A stretch of DNA of 64,000 bases from Holtermanniella nyarrowii (GCA_001600035.1 BCIT01000008.1:458836-522835); one strand, 5' to 3'; positions 45,183-57,011 are shown, counted from the first letter of the stretch. A program made the numbers and translations. The notes: a model not told the origin generated them from the letters alone.

Positions 45183-45780
45183 TTTACTGTTGACAAGATC
45201 ATGACAACTCTGTCGCTTTTTATAGTCGACCGCGTGGTCGAAACAATTTGAGCTCGCGAAATTAAATTGGATTACAAAATGAGTCGCTAATTCCGCGACC
45301 ACGCTCCTTCGACAACGCTCCTTCGACCATGCACTTTGAGGGAGCTCAAAGAATCCCGCGGTCGTCGGCCGCCGAATGTTAATGCTCTATAATTACAGAG
45401 TTAGATAACCGCTGTAACAGTCTGAGAGACTGCTCTCATTTACGCTAAAGGTGAGTTCAGCCGCCGCCAGCAAACCACTTTGCTGAAAAGAAGCTACAAC
45501 CCACTTTGGCGGCTCCCGTGGGTCAGGCATTGGTATGCTGTGTCTGCTGCTTCCTTGGATCATCCCTCATGCTATCAACAGAGGGTAAGACGCTCGTTCT
45601 CGGGTTTCACCTCTCTTGCGATGCTAGCGTGACATTGTAAGAGCTCTTCACACAGACCAATCTTTCGGTTCAGCCAGATAAACAAACGTGAACACGCGGC
45701 TGATTCATAGTCGTGCACCATGAAATTGGAATGTCAAAGCCGTCTTCAGGATTCCCAGCGTCCCTTTCCAACATTCTTGT
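45183..45780. other. Spacer between the two small paralogues
   Basis: About 600 bp holding the promoter of paralogue 1, including its TATA box. A small repeated phrase, ACGCTCCTTCGAC, occurs twice close together at about 45,301-45,330. No other gene seen. Confidence 0.45.
45216..45226 (-). promoter_or_regulatory. TATA box of small paralogue 1
   Basis: CTATAAAAAG on the minus strand about 40 nt before the ATG at 45,182. The short distance implies a very short 5' leader. Confidence 0.6.
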
Positions 45781-45999
45781 TTATGAGAGAGGAGTAGTGT
45801 TGTCGAAAAAGGCACCTTTCTTCGTCCACTCGGCAATCGACATCTTCAGAGGCGCCAGCTGGAGTTCCTCCGGAGTCACCGAGCAGGTTGTCGACCGTGG
45901 CACAGTGCGACAAGCATTCTTGGCGTTCGAGGTCGCCTTCGCCCAGTGGATCAGAACAGTGGAGGGATCAGCGCTTTGGCTATCGTGAATATGCGGCAA
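45781..45999 (-). pseudogene. Small paralogue 2, start codon missing
   Basis: The frame reads HIHDSQSADPSTVLIHWAKA, then CRTVPRSTTCSVTPEEL, LKMSIAEW and a terminal DNTTPLS, aligning along its length with paralogue 1 (HVH, TV-x-R, CS-x-T-x-EEL, LKMS-x-AE, DNTT). At the place of the paralogue-1 ATG there is TTG (45,997-45,999), and no in-frame ATG occurs further upstream. A TATA-like CTATAAT at 46,040-46,046 keeps the same 40-nt spacing. Either a recently inactivated copy with an otherwise open frame, or a gene using a non-ATG start. Confidence 0.55.
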
Positions 46000-46365
46000 T
46001 GTGGTGCGAGCGAGTAGAACGTCTGTCACTCTAAACCCGATTATAGTGCGCGATCGGTTTGTCGATAGTGTCGGACCTGCTATGTGGGTGCCGGTTCCAA
46101 TGGATCGCAAAACAAACCGAGAGGCCAGTGGCAGACGTCACAAGAGAGGGTCGGTCTCTCGTCGGCACCAGCGGCGGTGTGGCACCTGCCCTTGGATCCA
46201 ATTGACGCTGGGTTGCTGATTCGACCTTGCGAGATGGCGCGTAAGCCGGCAGATTTCTTAGTGCTTCGACGCCTCCAGCCGATGTCATAAGCTAGAATAT
46301 GACTGTGTGCATTGCCGCGGCTAGTCGCAGAAGCCAGAAGGATTCCGAACCCTCAGAAAGAAACC

Positions 46366-46998
46366 TCAGAGGACCTGGTATGTGTCGTACACGACTACCC
46401 CATGAGCCCGCTACACGGTCTGTTACCATCGCGCCACTCACCTTGGTTGCCGCATCGCGCAGAACTGGCAATAACCACAGCCTTGTTCACCCAAGCGTAA
46501 CGTTCATCTCCAGTTTCCATCATGACAGTTAAGCGCATGCTGGTACCATTAGCGCGTTCAAGGAAGCGCTCGCCTGTACTGGTCGGCAGTGATGTCCGTG
46601 TCCTCTCCAAGCTTATCCAGAATCTCCTTCGGCCCAGTGCGAACACCTCTTGTCTGAATGTAGATCACCGCGCCATCATGTGTCTTGAGGTTATACCGTG
46701 TGTCGAGAAACGCCGTAGAGTCCTCTTGCACAATCTCCCAATCTCCACCGCCAGGCAAGATCTCCCCTCGCATCTTTGGCCCTTCAAATTGACCGCCTGT
46801 CACGTCAGCCTAGAGCAATCACATCAGTTCAAACGCACCCTTGAAAATCACGTTCATCCTGGTCCCATATGGACCTTTGCCGATCGGCGTGAAGCTCTCC
46901 ATGTCACATTCGAGGTGGAAGAGAAACTCGAGCTTTGGCAATGGTAGCTGCGCTAGGTGCTCAGGGTGCTTGAATTTGGTCTCTATGGGCTCGAACAT
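46366..46998 (-). CDS. DUF3237 family protein
   Basis: A small beta-barrel family of unknown biochemical role. Starting MFEPIETKFKHPEHLAQLPL, it has KLEFLFHLECDMESFTPIG with YGTRMNVIFKGG, then GGQFEGPKMRGEILPGGGDW, STAFLDTRYNLKTHDGAVIY and ETGDERYAWVNKAVVIASS, ending QVVYDTYQVL. This order (LEF..., GP..G.ilpgGgDW, D.RY...T.DGA.I, Y.W.N...) is typical of DUF3237. One intron, at about 46,563, starts with GC rather than GT (GCGAGC...CTAATGGTACCAG). An open frame extends upstream, but its first codon is TTG, so the ATG at 46,998 is used. About 165 residues. Confidence 0.85.
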
Positions 46999-47213
46999 AT
47001 TGTCAAACCTGTGGTTGTCTTGGTGTATGGACAATGGCAAAGCGCAGCTATTTCCGACGATGCATCTGACGTCAGGTCCGACAGTAACGGCAGTGGTGTC
47101 GTCGCCGTTCCGTGCATGTACTGTTCAGGCAAGGCCAGTCCCAATGCAGAGACGTCAAGTATACATACATCACACCTAGACGATCCTCATTTTGCCAGGT
47201 CTGCTCATCAGCA

Positions 47214-48151
47214 TCATCGCAACAACAAAAGTGGAGCAACTGACCGAACCCTACCAGCCCATCCAACAAGCACCATCGATAGCCCGACCCAAAACGCCAC
47301 GACGCGCAATGCAGCCGTAGAGTGTCCTAGCGCCCAGTCTGAGTGACCACCTCCGAGGTGCGCAGTGAATAGAAGCAGAGGCAGGAGCAGAGTACCCGAG
47401 AGTCTGTCGGTGTGATCAGCTCAACGAATTGAGCTGTAGTGCAATGAGCTCACCGGTGGTATTTGAAGACCTTGGTAGCTGCGCTTGAGCCGCCAAAAGC
47501 TTTACCGCCGAACCAGACCGAAAGACCTCCCACGAGTGCTTGCGACACCTGCACTGTCAGCGTCCGTCATGTCCTCAACCTAACCATCCAAACAGCCGCC
47601 AAAGCCCCAAGCAAACCATGCCACGTCGTGAAATGCTTCGCGCCATGAATGTGCTTATTCCACCACATGCTGCCTGCGCCGATCGCAAAAATCGGGAGTG
47701 TAAGGCCAAGGATCCAGCGTTGATGGTTGGCGATGCGACTTTTGCGTAGGGGTGAAGAGAGGGATTTGGAGCTTGATGGAGGTGGAGTCTGTAGAGGAAT
47801 GATTCCTGCGCGAAGCGATCAGACAGCGGCAAGAGATTGTGGAGTAGTACTCACCAAGAAGAAGCGTGGTGATGCCCAGCGACTGCATCATGGGATGCGG
47901 CGCAAAGTACCCGAGCTTGCCTGGCTCGTTGGACAACACAAGATACCAAGTAGAAGGTACGAAGAGAGCCAAGCCGATCTGTACGCCTGTTTAGTCTCAC
48001 AGCTTGAATCAATGAAGCAGACACATACATAGACGAATGCCACAAAGATTTGATCCCTCCTCGTGCTCATCGTGTACAACGATTGCTCCGAGACGGTGTC
48101 TTCAACGGCCTCAGACGATGGCAATATTGGATCCTGCTCCTCCCTTGACAT
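47214..48151 (-). CDS. Cytochrome b561-type membrane protein
   Basis: A multi-helix haem protein that moves electrons across a membrane. It starts MSREEQDPILPSSEAVEDTV; helix 1 is VQIGLALFVPSTWYLVL, then AHPMMQSLGITTLLLG-like sequence with a haem-ligand His (APHPMMQSLG), a cytosolic loop SSSKSLSSPLRKSRIANHQR, helix WILGLTLPIFAIGAGSMWW, KHFTTWHGLLG with a second His, then GGLSVWFGGKAFGG and KVFKYHR. Two further helices follow, LLLPLLLFTAHLGG and VVAFWVGLSMVLVG, ending in LLLLR. Five introns. Substrate (ascorbate, ferric iron or other) cannot be told. Divergent from dynamitin, 216 bp apart. Confidence 0.82.
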
Positions 48152-48367
48152 AACTGTAGACAGCTGGATGATGGAATAGCTCAACCTATGAAATCGACGG
48201 GCTTGGTCAGGCCTCCACTTTGTCCGGATGTCCGAAATAGCTCCTCGGGATTCCGTGATTGCGGAGCGCGAGGGACGCTAGCAGCTGGCGGGACGAGCAA
48301 TAGCCTAGCTGCTGGTAGCTGTGAGCTCTGTATTTTATCTTTGAGAGCCGTGGGGGACACCAACAGC

Positions 48368-49856
48368 ATGAGCAAATATCAGAACCTACCAGATATCGTA
48401 CGTTCTTGCCTCCATCCAAAAATCTAACATCAAAAGGACACATCTCAACCCGACGTCTTCCAAACAGAAGACGTTCCCGAATTCACATCCAGAGCAGTCA
48501 GTTTCATTCTGTGACAGGATAGACAGCGCAGTCGCCGTGTCTATCATATCACGGAACTTGCTGACAGTTATCAGCGGGATCCAATCACTGGTGAAGAAGA
48601 TTACCCCTCTTCGACGACACAACAGCCTCTTGATCCTGAAGCTATTGATACTGCTCAACTGCCTGACCGGGGGATAGCGGGTAAAGCTTTTCAACGAGAA
48701 GGTACGTCGTCTAACCATTTTGTTACATAGCTGACATGGACAGAGAAATCCCTGTTCACTTTCAGACCGCGTCTACCACCCATAACGCGCGCACGCGCCT
48801 CCTCCTCCTCTTCCTCCTCTTCGTCCGATGGCGACATCCCACGTCTCCGCGAAACGCGTCAGGCCAAGATGCGTCGCCTAAAACGCGAGCTCGCAGAGCT
48901 AGAAGCAGAGATGAACAACGGAGCCGAAGAGCCGTTGAAGCCAAAACGAGCACCAGTGGAGCCGACAAGCCAACCGCCAGTCTTGGATCTCGTGGCGGAG
49001 ATGCAAAAGATTAGAGAGGGGTTGGATAGATTGGAGATCAAGCCTGTGTTGCTTGCTGAAGGTTCTGGCTCAGGTGGGGGTGCTGTGCTTGGGGAGGAGA
49101 AGAGAGGACCGTTGGATGAGCGGATAGCGGCGCTCGGCGAGGTTGCGTCTGGGGATATGGAGAAGCAGAATGAGGGGATGGCTGTTGGACCGCGTAACGG
49201 AGACGTCAAGCTTGGTGAACTTGATGAACGGCTTGCGGAGCTTGAAAAGATCATTGGACCTGTCGATGCTGGCGTTGACGACGTGAGTCCTGCACATTCA
49301 CACAGGATACATCGCTAATTTATAGACAACTCCGTACGCAACACCATTGTTACCGACATTAGCGAAACTAGACCACCTCCTGACTCTCCTGACTCAACCG
49401 CGCCATCTGGACGCTATTTCACGTCGTCTGAAACTTCTTTTAGTCGATCTCGACCGAGCAGCCGCTCTTTCGCGCCGAACAGGTTCCTCCCTCCCAACAG
49501 ACTCTACACCTGCTCCTCAAAGCGTTACACTTACTTCGGCAGACTATAATACCCTATCAAAGCTCTTCGACCTTCTCCCACGGCTAGACCCCCTCCTTCC
49601 ACTCCTTCCACCGCTGCTCGCGCGTCTTAGATCATTAGCGACGCTCCATGCTGATGCTTCGGCATTCGCAGCTACACTGAATAAGATCCAGGCAGATCGG
49701 ACGAGAGGCAGTGAGAGAGAAAAGGAGACGACTGAAGTGCTAGAGGGGCTGAAAAGTGGTTTGACCGAGGCCGAGAGCGCAGTCAAGGCTAATTGGGAGA
49801 CGGTTGGAGAGAGATTAAAGGGTCTCGAGGAGAGGGTTAGGGCCTTGCAAACATAG
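48368..49856 (+). CDS. Dynactin subunit 2 (dynamitin, p50)
   Basis: Part of the dynactin shoulder that links dynein to cargo. The N-terminus is diagnostic: MSKYQNLPDI, then DTSQPDVFQTEDVPE, resembling the conserved KYADLPGI...PDVYET-DLPE start of dynamitins, which binds the Arp1 filament. After four short introns come a Ser-rich linker and coiled coils: MRRLKRELAELEAEMNNG, VAEMQKIREGLDRLE and LDERLAELEKIIG. The C-terminal half (PLLPTLAKLDHLLTLLTQPR, LLPRLDPLLPLLPPLL, ERLKGLEERVRALQT) is helical as expected. About 400 residues. Confidence 0.88.
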
Positions 49857-50656
49857 GAATTGGATGTAGATCTGATGATGTGAGTGTGTTGTGACCCTCA
49901 ACGTGATCTCCTCTCTCGTAAGCGAGATAGGGGTGGAAACTGATGATGGATGCCAAACGATAGGATAGGAGAGATGGATGGTCCCTGGAACAGTGAGACC
50001 GTGCGCGTGTTGTATGGCACTGCTACACTGCCACGACCTCATTAACCTCGCTCGCTAAACACCCAATCCGCCCGTCGCGTCGCGCATCAACAGCAGCTAC
50101 TAGTCGCGGATCACGACAATCACATTTCCCCTTTCCGCACACTCGGCATTGACCTCGTTTGAAAGCCGTCGTTTACCGGACGTCATTCTGGCGTGGCACG
50201 GTGGTGACAGACCGCCCGTAGGGAGCTAGCAAGCCGCAGGATCAGCACACAAGGAAGAACAATTCTCACCACCACCGCAAAGCCATGCACGACGCGTTCC
50301 CATTCCCATTCCCACACACACGCTATCACTTCCAAGGACGACCTTTGACCACGCTTTCACTTCCTTTGTTTGACCTTGAGAGTTCATTTCAACATCTAGC
50401 TCATTGACGCGCGCGTTTGTTGTGCTTTTGAAAAGAGGTGACGCTCTTAAGGCTTGTTAAGGGAGAGAGCCTCGCTTGCTCGTCCTTTCGTTCGACTTTG
50501 ACTTTGACTTGAACTTTTCATCGGTCACACTACCAGCTTGCTGTGCGTAGATATCTTACTACTGAGATCGCTCTGAACGACTGCTTGAATACTTGCATCA
50601 CCGTGAGTCTCTCGAAGCATGGCTTGGCTTGGGTGGAGCTGACGATCAGAATCACC
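49857..50656. other. Intergenic region and 5' leader of the gene at 50,657
   Basis: No gene seen in about 800 bp. CA-rich and CCCATTCCC repeats occur near 50,295-50,320. At its right end a probable 5'-leader intron (50,601-50,647; GTGAGT donor, GCTGACGATCAG acceptor) lies directly before the ATG. Confidence 0.45.
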
Positions 50657-52652
50657 ATGGGCCAGCAACAAGCCAAACCCTCCCGCTCCGAGCTCGACTC
50701 TCCCGCATCACTCAATGTCCCCTCCGCCTCCAGCTCCGCCCAAGCCAACACCTCTGTCCATCCATCCTCCACCCCCCTCCCTCCAGTCCCCTCCGTCACC
50801 CTACCCTCCCGCGTAGACTTTTCCCCACTCACAAGCTTCTCCATCGCGCGCTCCTTTTCCAAACGCGGAGGCAGAAATCGTCATACCCCGAGTCCATCAG
50901 TCGCGGTGGTACCGACGACACCAGCTGCAGAATACAAGTTTGATATGCAAAGGCAGCTTCAGGCTGGTGGTGGCGGTGGCGGTGCGGTTGGGGAGCATGT
51001 CGAGGATGGGGTTTTGCCACCCAAAGTTCGGGCTGCTAGGCCTATCACTCCCACGAGACGTACTCAGCGTATACCGATCCACTCTGGGAGTCGGAGCAGC
51101 TCCATCAAGTCTTCCAAGCGTGCCGAGAGAGAGTGGCGAGCTCGCTTGGCGGCATTGTCTAATGGTCCTGCGTTACCGCGCAACAGCAACGAGCTCGTTG
51201 CTTCGGGTGGTCCCGTCCCTCCTCGTCGTCAGATCGGAAGACCAAGAGCTGCTACACACGCCAAACTTCCGTCGACACGTACACCTCATCCTTCAATGGA
51301 CTTTAAGCGTGAGCTTGCTAAAGCCACTAGCTTTGATACTCTTGGTGCCAACGGCTTGCTTTCTGGCAACGCCAAACGTCACTCTAGACGTTTGTCCGCT
51401 TCGACATCCAAGACGTTTGCGTCTTTGGTTTCCAACAATTCTATCATTGCACCCAGTACACGCTTCTCGCAGCATATCCCTACCACACCTCATCATCTCA
51501 CTATCCCCCCTTTGACGCCTGACGCGACGCCCCTCCCATCTCCCCGATCAAACAAAGACGCCTCTACCTTGCCTAGCTCGTCTTCGCATGCCTCATCACA
51601 CACTCCCATCCCTTCTCCCGTTTCCGCAAAGTTTGACATCTCACTTCAAACTCCACCCCAGCTGCGCCCGCTGTCTGAGCTTTCGGGGCTCGAGTTTACT
51701 TTTCCACGGAACACTACTTGTTCACCTTCTGATCTGCTTTCTTTGCATGATGAAGATGGGGAGCCGGTATTGGCGTCGCGGAAGAGGGAGAGGATGGTTG
51801 GCTCGCAACGATCGTTCTCGCGTCTCAAGGATGCGGCTGCTGCTTCTGCCGTTCAAGAGCAAGCACCTCACAGTGCAAGCCATGATCGTCGTCAAGCGCT
51901 ACCAAAGCTTCGAGTGGCCTCACAGACACCAACCAAGTCGTCTTTCTCCCTCAACTACATCTCACCCAATCGTTCAATCTCCTCTTCCAAGTCGTTTGCG
52001 TATTCGCCAGAATCCCCGACATCAGCTTTCATCCTCAGTGCTCCGAGTATCGGGCAGTATGCTTGGGGTTTGGATCTTGATATTCTTGAAAAGGAGCAAC
52101 GAGGGTCACCGCAGACGCCGACTAGAAGTCAACGCTCGCGTCGAGCTCATCCATTCGCTGCTGCTACCATGACCGACCTTTGCGACGAGGGTGACGAGTT
52201 CGAGACTTCGCCAAGCTCGCTGTCAGCAGCTCCAGCGCAGTTCTCAAGCCCACTCGAGTCTTCTCCTCCCTCTGCAGTGGCATACGGTCGGCACACACCA
52301 CAAGACTCCCTACTCGCGTATCGAATCGAGCCTTCCTCCCCATCGCCCAAACCACGAGGTCAGAACGAGACGCGTCGTAGCGGGTTGGACCTCACTTGCG
52401 AAGGCGTGCGCAGGGCGGTCATGCAGCCTATCGACTCCAACAGGCGTGGGCGCGAGCAGACAAAGCACGAGACACCTGACAAGACCCCATCGCGTAAAGC
52501 TTTCGAGCTCACGCCTGGTGCTGATGGTGGGCACCGGCCGCCTAAGAGTGGATTGCCTCGACCGGTGAGTGCTGCTGCTGTGGTGGCGGTGTTGACTTGA
52601 ATGCTGATGATCGCAGGACATTGAAAAGTGGTTGCAGCGCGCGCACACCTGA
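50657..52652 (+). CDS. Large disordered protein with a predicted N-myristoylation signal
   Basis: I do not recognise a domain. It starts MGQQQAKPSRSE in excellent context (CACCATGG); Gly2 and Ser9 fit an N-myristoylation signal, suggesting attachment to a membrane. The next 650 residues are Ser/Pro/Thr-rich and basic with many SP/TP sites, a poly-Gly run (50,967-50,990), short repeated patches such as TPTRRTQRIPIHSGS and TPTKSSFSLNYISPNRS, and a small aromatic motif GQYAWGLDLDILEKEQ near 52,060. A final 50-nt intron joins GLPRP to DIEKWLQRAHT. The upstream frame is open but has no ATG. Likely a phosphorylated signalling or polarity scaffold; that is inference from composition. Confidence 0.72.
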
Positions 52653-52852
52653 TACTGTATAGCTATGAGCATAAGATGTAATATATTACTTGTCAATTTT
52701 GGGCACCACGGTGGCAGCTTGACTAGAGATCTGAGTTGTTCGAGAATCGCCACAGGCAACTTGTGCCGGCATTCTGTAATTGCTGAGCTGAGACGCGCAA
52801 AAGGCAACCTAGCTTCAGCCTTTCAAAAGTAATTCGCTAACATACTTGAATC

Positions 52853-53858
52853 ATGTCTGCTTACTTGGAATCTACTTCAGCAGTGGTAAGCTGACCGTCT
52901 TATGAGTCTGACGCCTGCTGATATAGTAGCTCGGCGAGTACATGCTGAAAGGATGGACCATGACAGATCTCGTCTGCCATCATTGTCGAACAACTCCTCT
53001 TATGCGCGAGCCGACCAACCAAGCTGCAGCTGCCGGTCGCTCTGATGCTCAGCGCATTCAATTTTGCGGCAGGTGTGACGGAAGACCTGATGGCTCTTGT
53101 GAGTTGCAATTTTATCACAAAACACGGCTAACATTCTTCAAGCCTCTTCGTCGAATACAGCTGCTCCTGCTTCAACCGCGGTCGTCCATCCTCCCGCTTC
53201 AACAATCACCGACAACACTTCCCCGGCTGCAGCTGGTCCTTCAGCAGCAGATAAAGCCGCAAACGACATCTCTTCCCTCCTTCTCCAAGGCTATTCCCTT
53301 CTCGGCACCAACTGCCCAGCTACCACTTGTCAAGGTATCCCCCTCGTCGGCTACCCCAAAGGCAAAGACGGCAAGCGTGATCCTCGCAAGCGCTGTGTCG
53401 GCTGTGGTCAAGGCTACGTCGACGAGAAGGACGCTGCTTCCATTGCACCGGCTGCTGTAGCTGTGGAAGAAGCGATGAGTCCGAGAAGCAAGAGACGTCG
53501 TGAGCTGTATGCAGAGGGCGAGAAGACGAATCAGGCTGTTGCGGCTGCTGCCAAAGCTGCTGCTGCAGCGAACGTCGCTGCACCGACTTCGAGGTCGGCT
53601 GCGCCTGAGGCAGATGAGGACTTCGACATGGATCTCGACGAGCCAAGTCACTCTGCCTCTGATAACAGTCCTCTGCAAGCGGCACAAGCTTCGCTAGAGC
53701 GCACTCTAGCCAGCCTCAGCGAATCCCTCGACCGTCAAGCCGAAACACTGTCAAGCAGAACCAACAGCGGTCCCTTCTTCATCGAACTCAAACTCCACAC
53801 CGAAGCAATTCAAGACATCTGCAAGACCCTGCAGGCCGTCAAGCAGGCTCAGCAGTAG
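52853..53858 (+). CDS. Sjogren/scleroderma autoantigen 1 (p27, ZNRD2-like) protein
   Basis: Begins MSAYLESTSAV, then after an intron LGEYMLKGWTMTDLVCHHC, the typical start of the autoantigen-p27 zinc ribbon (G-x-x-x-L-x-G-W-x-x-T-x-x-x-C). The first Cys pair is CHHC, the second CGRC. A second, parallel copy follows: SLLLQGYSLLGTNCPATTCQ, IPLVGYPKGKDGK and RCVGCGQGYV, so the protein carries two zinc-ribbon modules. The rest is Ala-rich coiled coil (VAAAAKAAAAANVAA) with an acidic DEDFDMDLDE patch and a C-terminal ELKLHTEAIQDICKTLQAV helix. The function of this family is poorly known; the human protein associates with centromeres. Two introns. Confidence 0.85.
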
Positions 53859-53945
53859 AGCGAGGAGAGTGCGAAGACATCTATGTATAACATCATACGT
53901 AAACCCAGCTACACTTCTTCCCTTTGTTTCTCTTTGTGCGATCGA

Positions 53946-56900
53946 CTAGTTGACACCAAACTTGCCTTTCTCTCCGACGGCCTCGTCCATCTCTGCCTTG
54001 TTTCGCTTGCGCTCCTCATCGACGGCATCGAGCTCACCGCGCTCAATCCACTTGAACGATGTTGAAGGGTATTTAGTCTGATTGTCAGCACAGGACTCGC
54101 ACAAGCGATGAATCACCTTGCCAGCAGCAGCCTCGTCGGCGAACCAAAAGACGAGCCCTGGGCTCGCCGGTCTCACGCGAGAGCACGGCAAGCCCTCCTC
54201 GGGACGGTCGAGAATATTGGAGAGCATCTCCTGCTTGCCTTCACCAGAGCAGACAAAGGCACAGCGGAATGCGTGGTTGAGCACAGGAAAGCTGATGGTC
54301 AGCCGGCAGTCCAGAATCTCGAGCGACTTACGTGAGGGTAATGCGTTTAGCAGGAGGTTTGGGGCTGTCCTCGATACCAGCGACCCAACGAGCGTTCTCC
54401 GTCAAGAGCTCATGGCCGGGGAACAAACTGCAAGTGTGGCCGTCGGGACCCATGCCAAGAAGGATCAAGTCGAAAGTGGGGTAACGAGCAGCGTTGGCAC
54501 CGGCAAAAGTGGCCACAAGCTGCTGCTCGTAGTCGTCGGCGCACTCGTCGGCATCGTGAAGTAGATCTTGGTTGATCTTGTGGATCTGAGCCTCCGGGAT
54601 GGGAACCTTGGAGAGGAAGGCATCGGCGCAAGCCTTGTAGTTGGAGTCTTCGTGGTCGGCGGGGACGAGGCGCTCGTCGGCAAAGAAGACTTCCCTGGAA
54701 ATAGTCAGCACTTGCGAAGGTTTCTCGTGTAAGCAGCAAAGAGATCTTGACTATATGAGCCTCGAGATCCGCAGCTGCATCGGAACCCGACTGATCAACA
54801 TCACGATCAGGGCAGCTCGGTGGAGCTGCAACAATCGCCGTCATCGTCGCATCCCTCCAGAATAGCTGCCTGGATCGCAACGCAGGGAAAGGATGAAGGC
54901 TTTGCCGTGCAACCCGAAACAATTGCTGATGCCAAGTGGCAACGTCATGATCCATCCCGACGAACAGCTGATTTGCGGTAGCACGCGTGTAGCCACAGCA
55001 AGCAGCTTGCTAATCAGGTGATGAACGCCGCAACTTATGCATTTTGAGCAGCATTGCGAGGTGTATGACAAGAGGCGCACGTAGAGCGTGTCGATTCCGC
55101 ATGGCTCTTGATCTGCACGACTCGAGGAACGAACAAACGATCAACCTATCCGTCACGAATTGCGGGGATACGCAAGAGACACTCGTAGACTTGACTTTGC
55201 AGTGCTAAGTTTAACTCAGAGAGTCTCAAGCATTGACATACGAAAGTCATTAGCGAGCTTGCAACAACATCGTTTATCGCTATGCTTGTGCAAGCCCAGA
55301 GTGACGCGCAACGCATAACCGCCAGAGGTCGAAATAGCCGCACTAGCTCACCGCAATTAGTGATGTATAAGCTTGTTGCAACAAATTTGGCTCTGGCGTG
55401 CATTGCAATGGCCGTCTTTTCAATTTCGCTCTTGCCAATGCTCTTTCGAAGCTACAGCAGCAGATCGACGAGAGTAAAAGGAGATGACGGAGACAAAGTG
55501 GACACAGCCGGTAAAGGCAGCTGTGCACTTCGGAGTCGTCCATCTCTGGCTCGCTCGACATTGCTGCTAGTAGGTGAGTGACGAGCAAACTTGCGGAAAC
55601 AAAAGCACATCACTACGCTGCCATGGCCTCGATCGTCAGGCAGCACTGCCTGCTAGATCAAGAGGGGTATGCAGCGTCGGAAATACAGCTTGACGCGCGC
55701 AATGATCAAGCTTGCTCTAGACGTGCTCGGGCGCCACAGCATCTAGACTAGACCAGGGGCAGCAGCTAGATGCCTGCACCGAACACGAGCTATAGACAGG
55801 TCGAAGGCTGGTCTTCATTGTCCCGCCCGCGAACGTCATCGCAAAGTCCAAAAGTCCAAGCAGATGTTTGCGACAAGGTGGTAGCTGTGCATAGCTACAA
55901 CCCTTCCGCGAAGTCATCTGAGAACCGCGTTGAGACAGCTTGTGAGACTGTGAGGGGTGTCGCTGTAGGCTACAGCTACCGCCAGCACTTGACTTGAACG
56001 TGAGATTCCAGACGCCGCTTACCAGCATCAATGTAGCAGTGGCTGCTCCAGAATATGCGGGACGACGTCACGAGCCTGGCAGATATGATTCTTCAAAGCC
56101 TTCGCAGTGCTCAGCGCCACAGACTTGTGCAAAGCCTGTGGCAAGCTGAGGACACAAGTCGTGCGTTGAAAAGCTTTCTCTGACCTGAGACGATGGCGAG
56201 TGTTAAGCTGGAGACTGCCAGATTTTGGGAAGACTATCTAGCTCATCGACGAGCTAGAGCCACCGGATCGACTCTGGCGCTCATGTCTCGACATCTTCCA
56301 CGTCTCTCCACGTCCTGGATTCCAAAGGCGGCAGCAGCTGACACTCGGGAAGGACAACAGATGACGGCGTCCAAGTGAAGGCAGCCAACGCTTACATCTG
56401 ATAACCTCGCTTGCCATTGCTGCTGAGTCCCAGAGAGCAGACAGGACGAAAGCCAAGGCCATACGCATACCTTTGAAATAATAGCCAAGACGCTGAAACT
56501 CCCTAGACCATTCCGCAGCATTGTCTGCTTGAAGGCAAAGGGGTCCGGCGTCATGAACTTTGCGTGCCTGTATGAGTCATGAGGAGTCGTCTCTAGATAC
56601 CTCGCTCTTCACCACCTCTGCGCACCGCTCATCAGTGAGCCTGGCAGCCCACTACAAAGCGGAACACGTCTAGGTGGTGTTAAACCCGGGATACTCTGTG
56701 ACTCTCCCTCTGCTCCTCTGCATTAACCAATCCTTATCTCACTTGCACTTGAACTTGTACCAAAAACTGCAGCCCAAGACTCACCATTTATCCCACTGGA
56801 TACCATCAGTCTCTGTGAGTTTCTTGAGGTTGTTGGGCAGACTACCACCGCTCAAGGCAATAGTGAATTTGCCACGGTGCTCGATAGCGTTCGACTGAGC

Positions 56901-57011
56901 TTTGAGGATAAAGTTTGTCAAACTGTCAATCAAGTTTGGCCTGTCATCTCCTGGCTTTGCGTTTGTTGGGAAAGTGTAAAGAATTGGAGGTGAAGGATGA
57001 CCGTGAACCAT
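53946..57011 (-). CDS. 6-phosphogluconolactonase with a 2.1-kb first intron
   Basis: Second step of the oxidative pentose phosphate pathway, cytosolic. Exon 1 (57,011-56,785) reads [20 protein letters not shown], then [17 protein letters not shown] and ends DGIQWDKW, the sugar-phosphate loop of the family. After an intron from 56,784 to 54,695 the frame resumes in phase: [53 protein letters not shown] and RITLTFPVLNHA. The C-terminus is [35 protein letters not shown] and GKFGVN. GGS, FADER and [14 protein letters not shown] are the key motifs. Both halves are required and meet exactly at a TG|G codon, so they belong to one gene. Confidence 0.9.
54695..56784 (-). other. Giant intron of the 6-phosphogluconolactonase gene
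   Basis: 2,090 nt, against 40-60 nt for nearly all other introns here. Donor GTGAGTCTTGGG and acceptor GCTGACTATTTCCAG are standard. No ORF inside has a recognisable domain. I could not see clear repeats with the UBC13 giant intron by eye, nor terminal repeats of an inserted element. Confidence 0.75.

Noticed and set aside
50543-50656. Extended N-terminus of the myristoylated protein
   Set aside because: The upstream frame is open but has no ATG and is interrupted by a good 5'-leader intron; the CACCATGG start at 50,657 with Gly2 is better.
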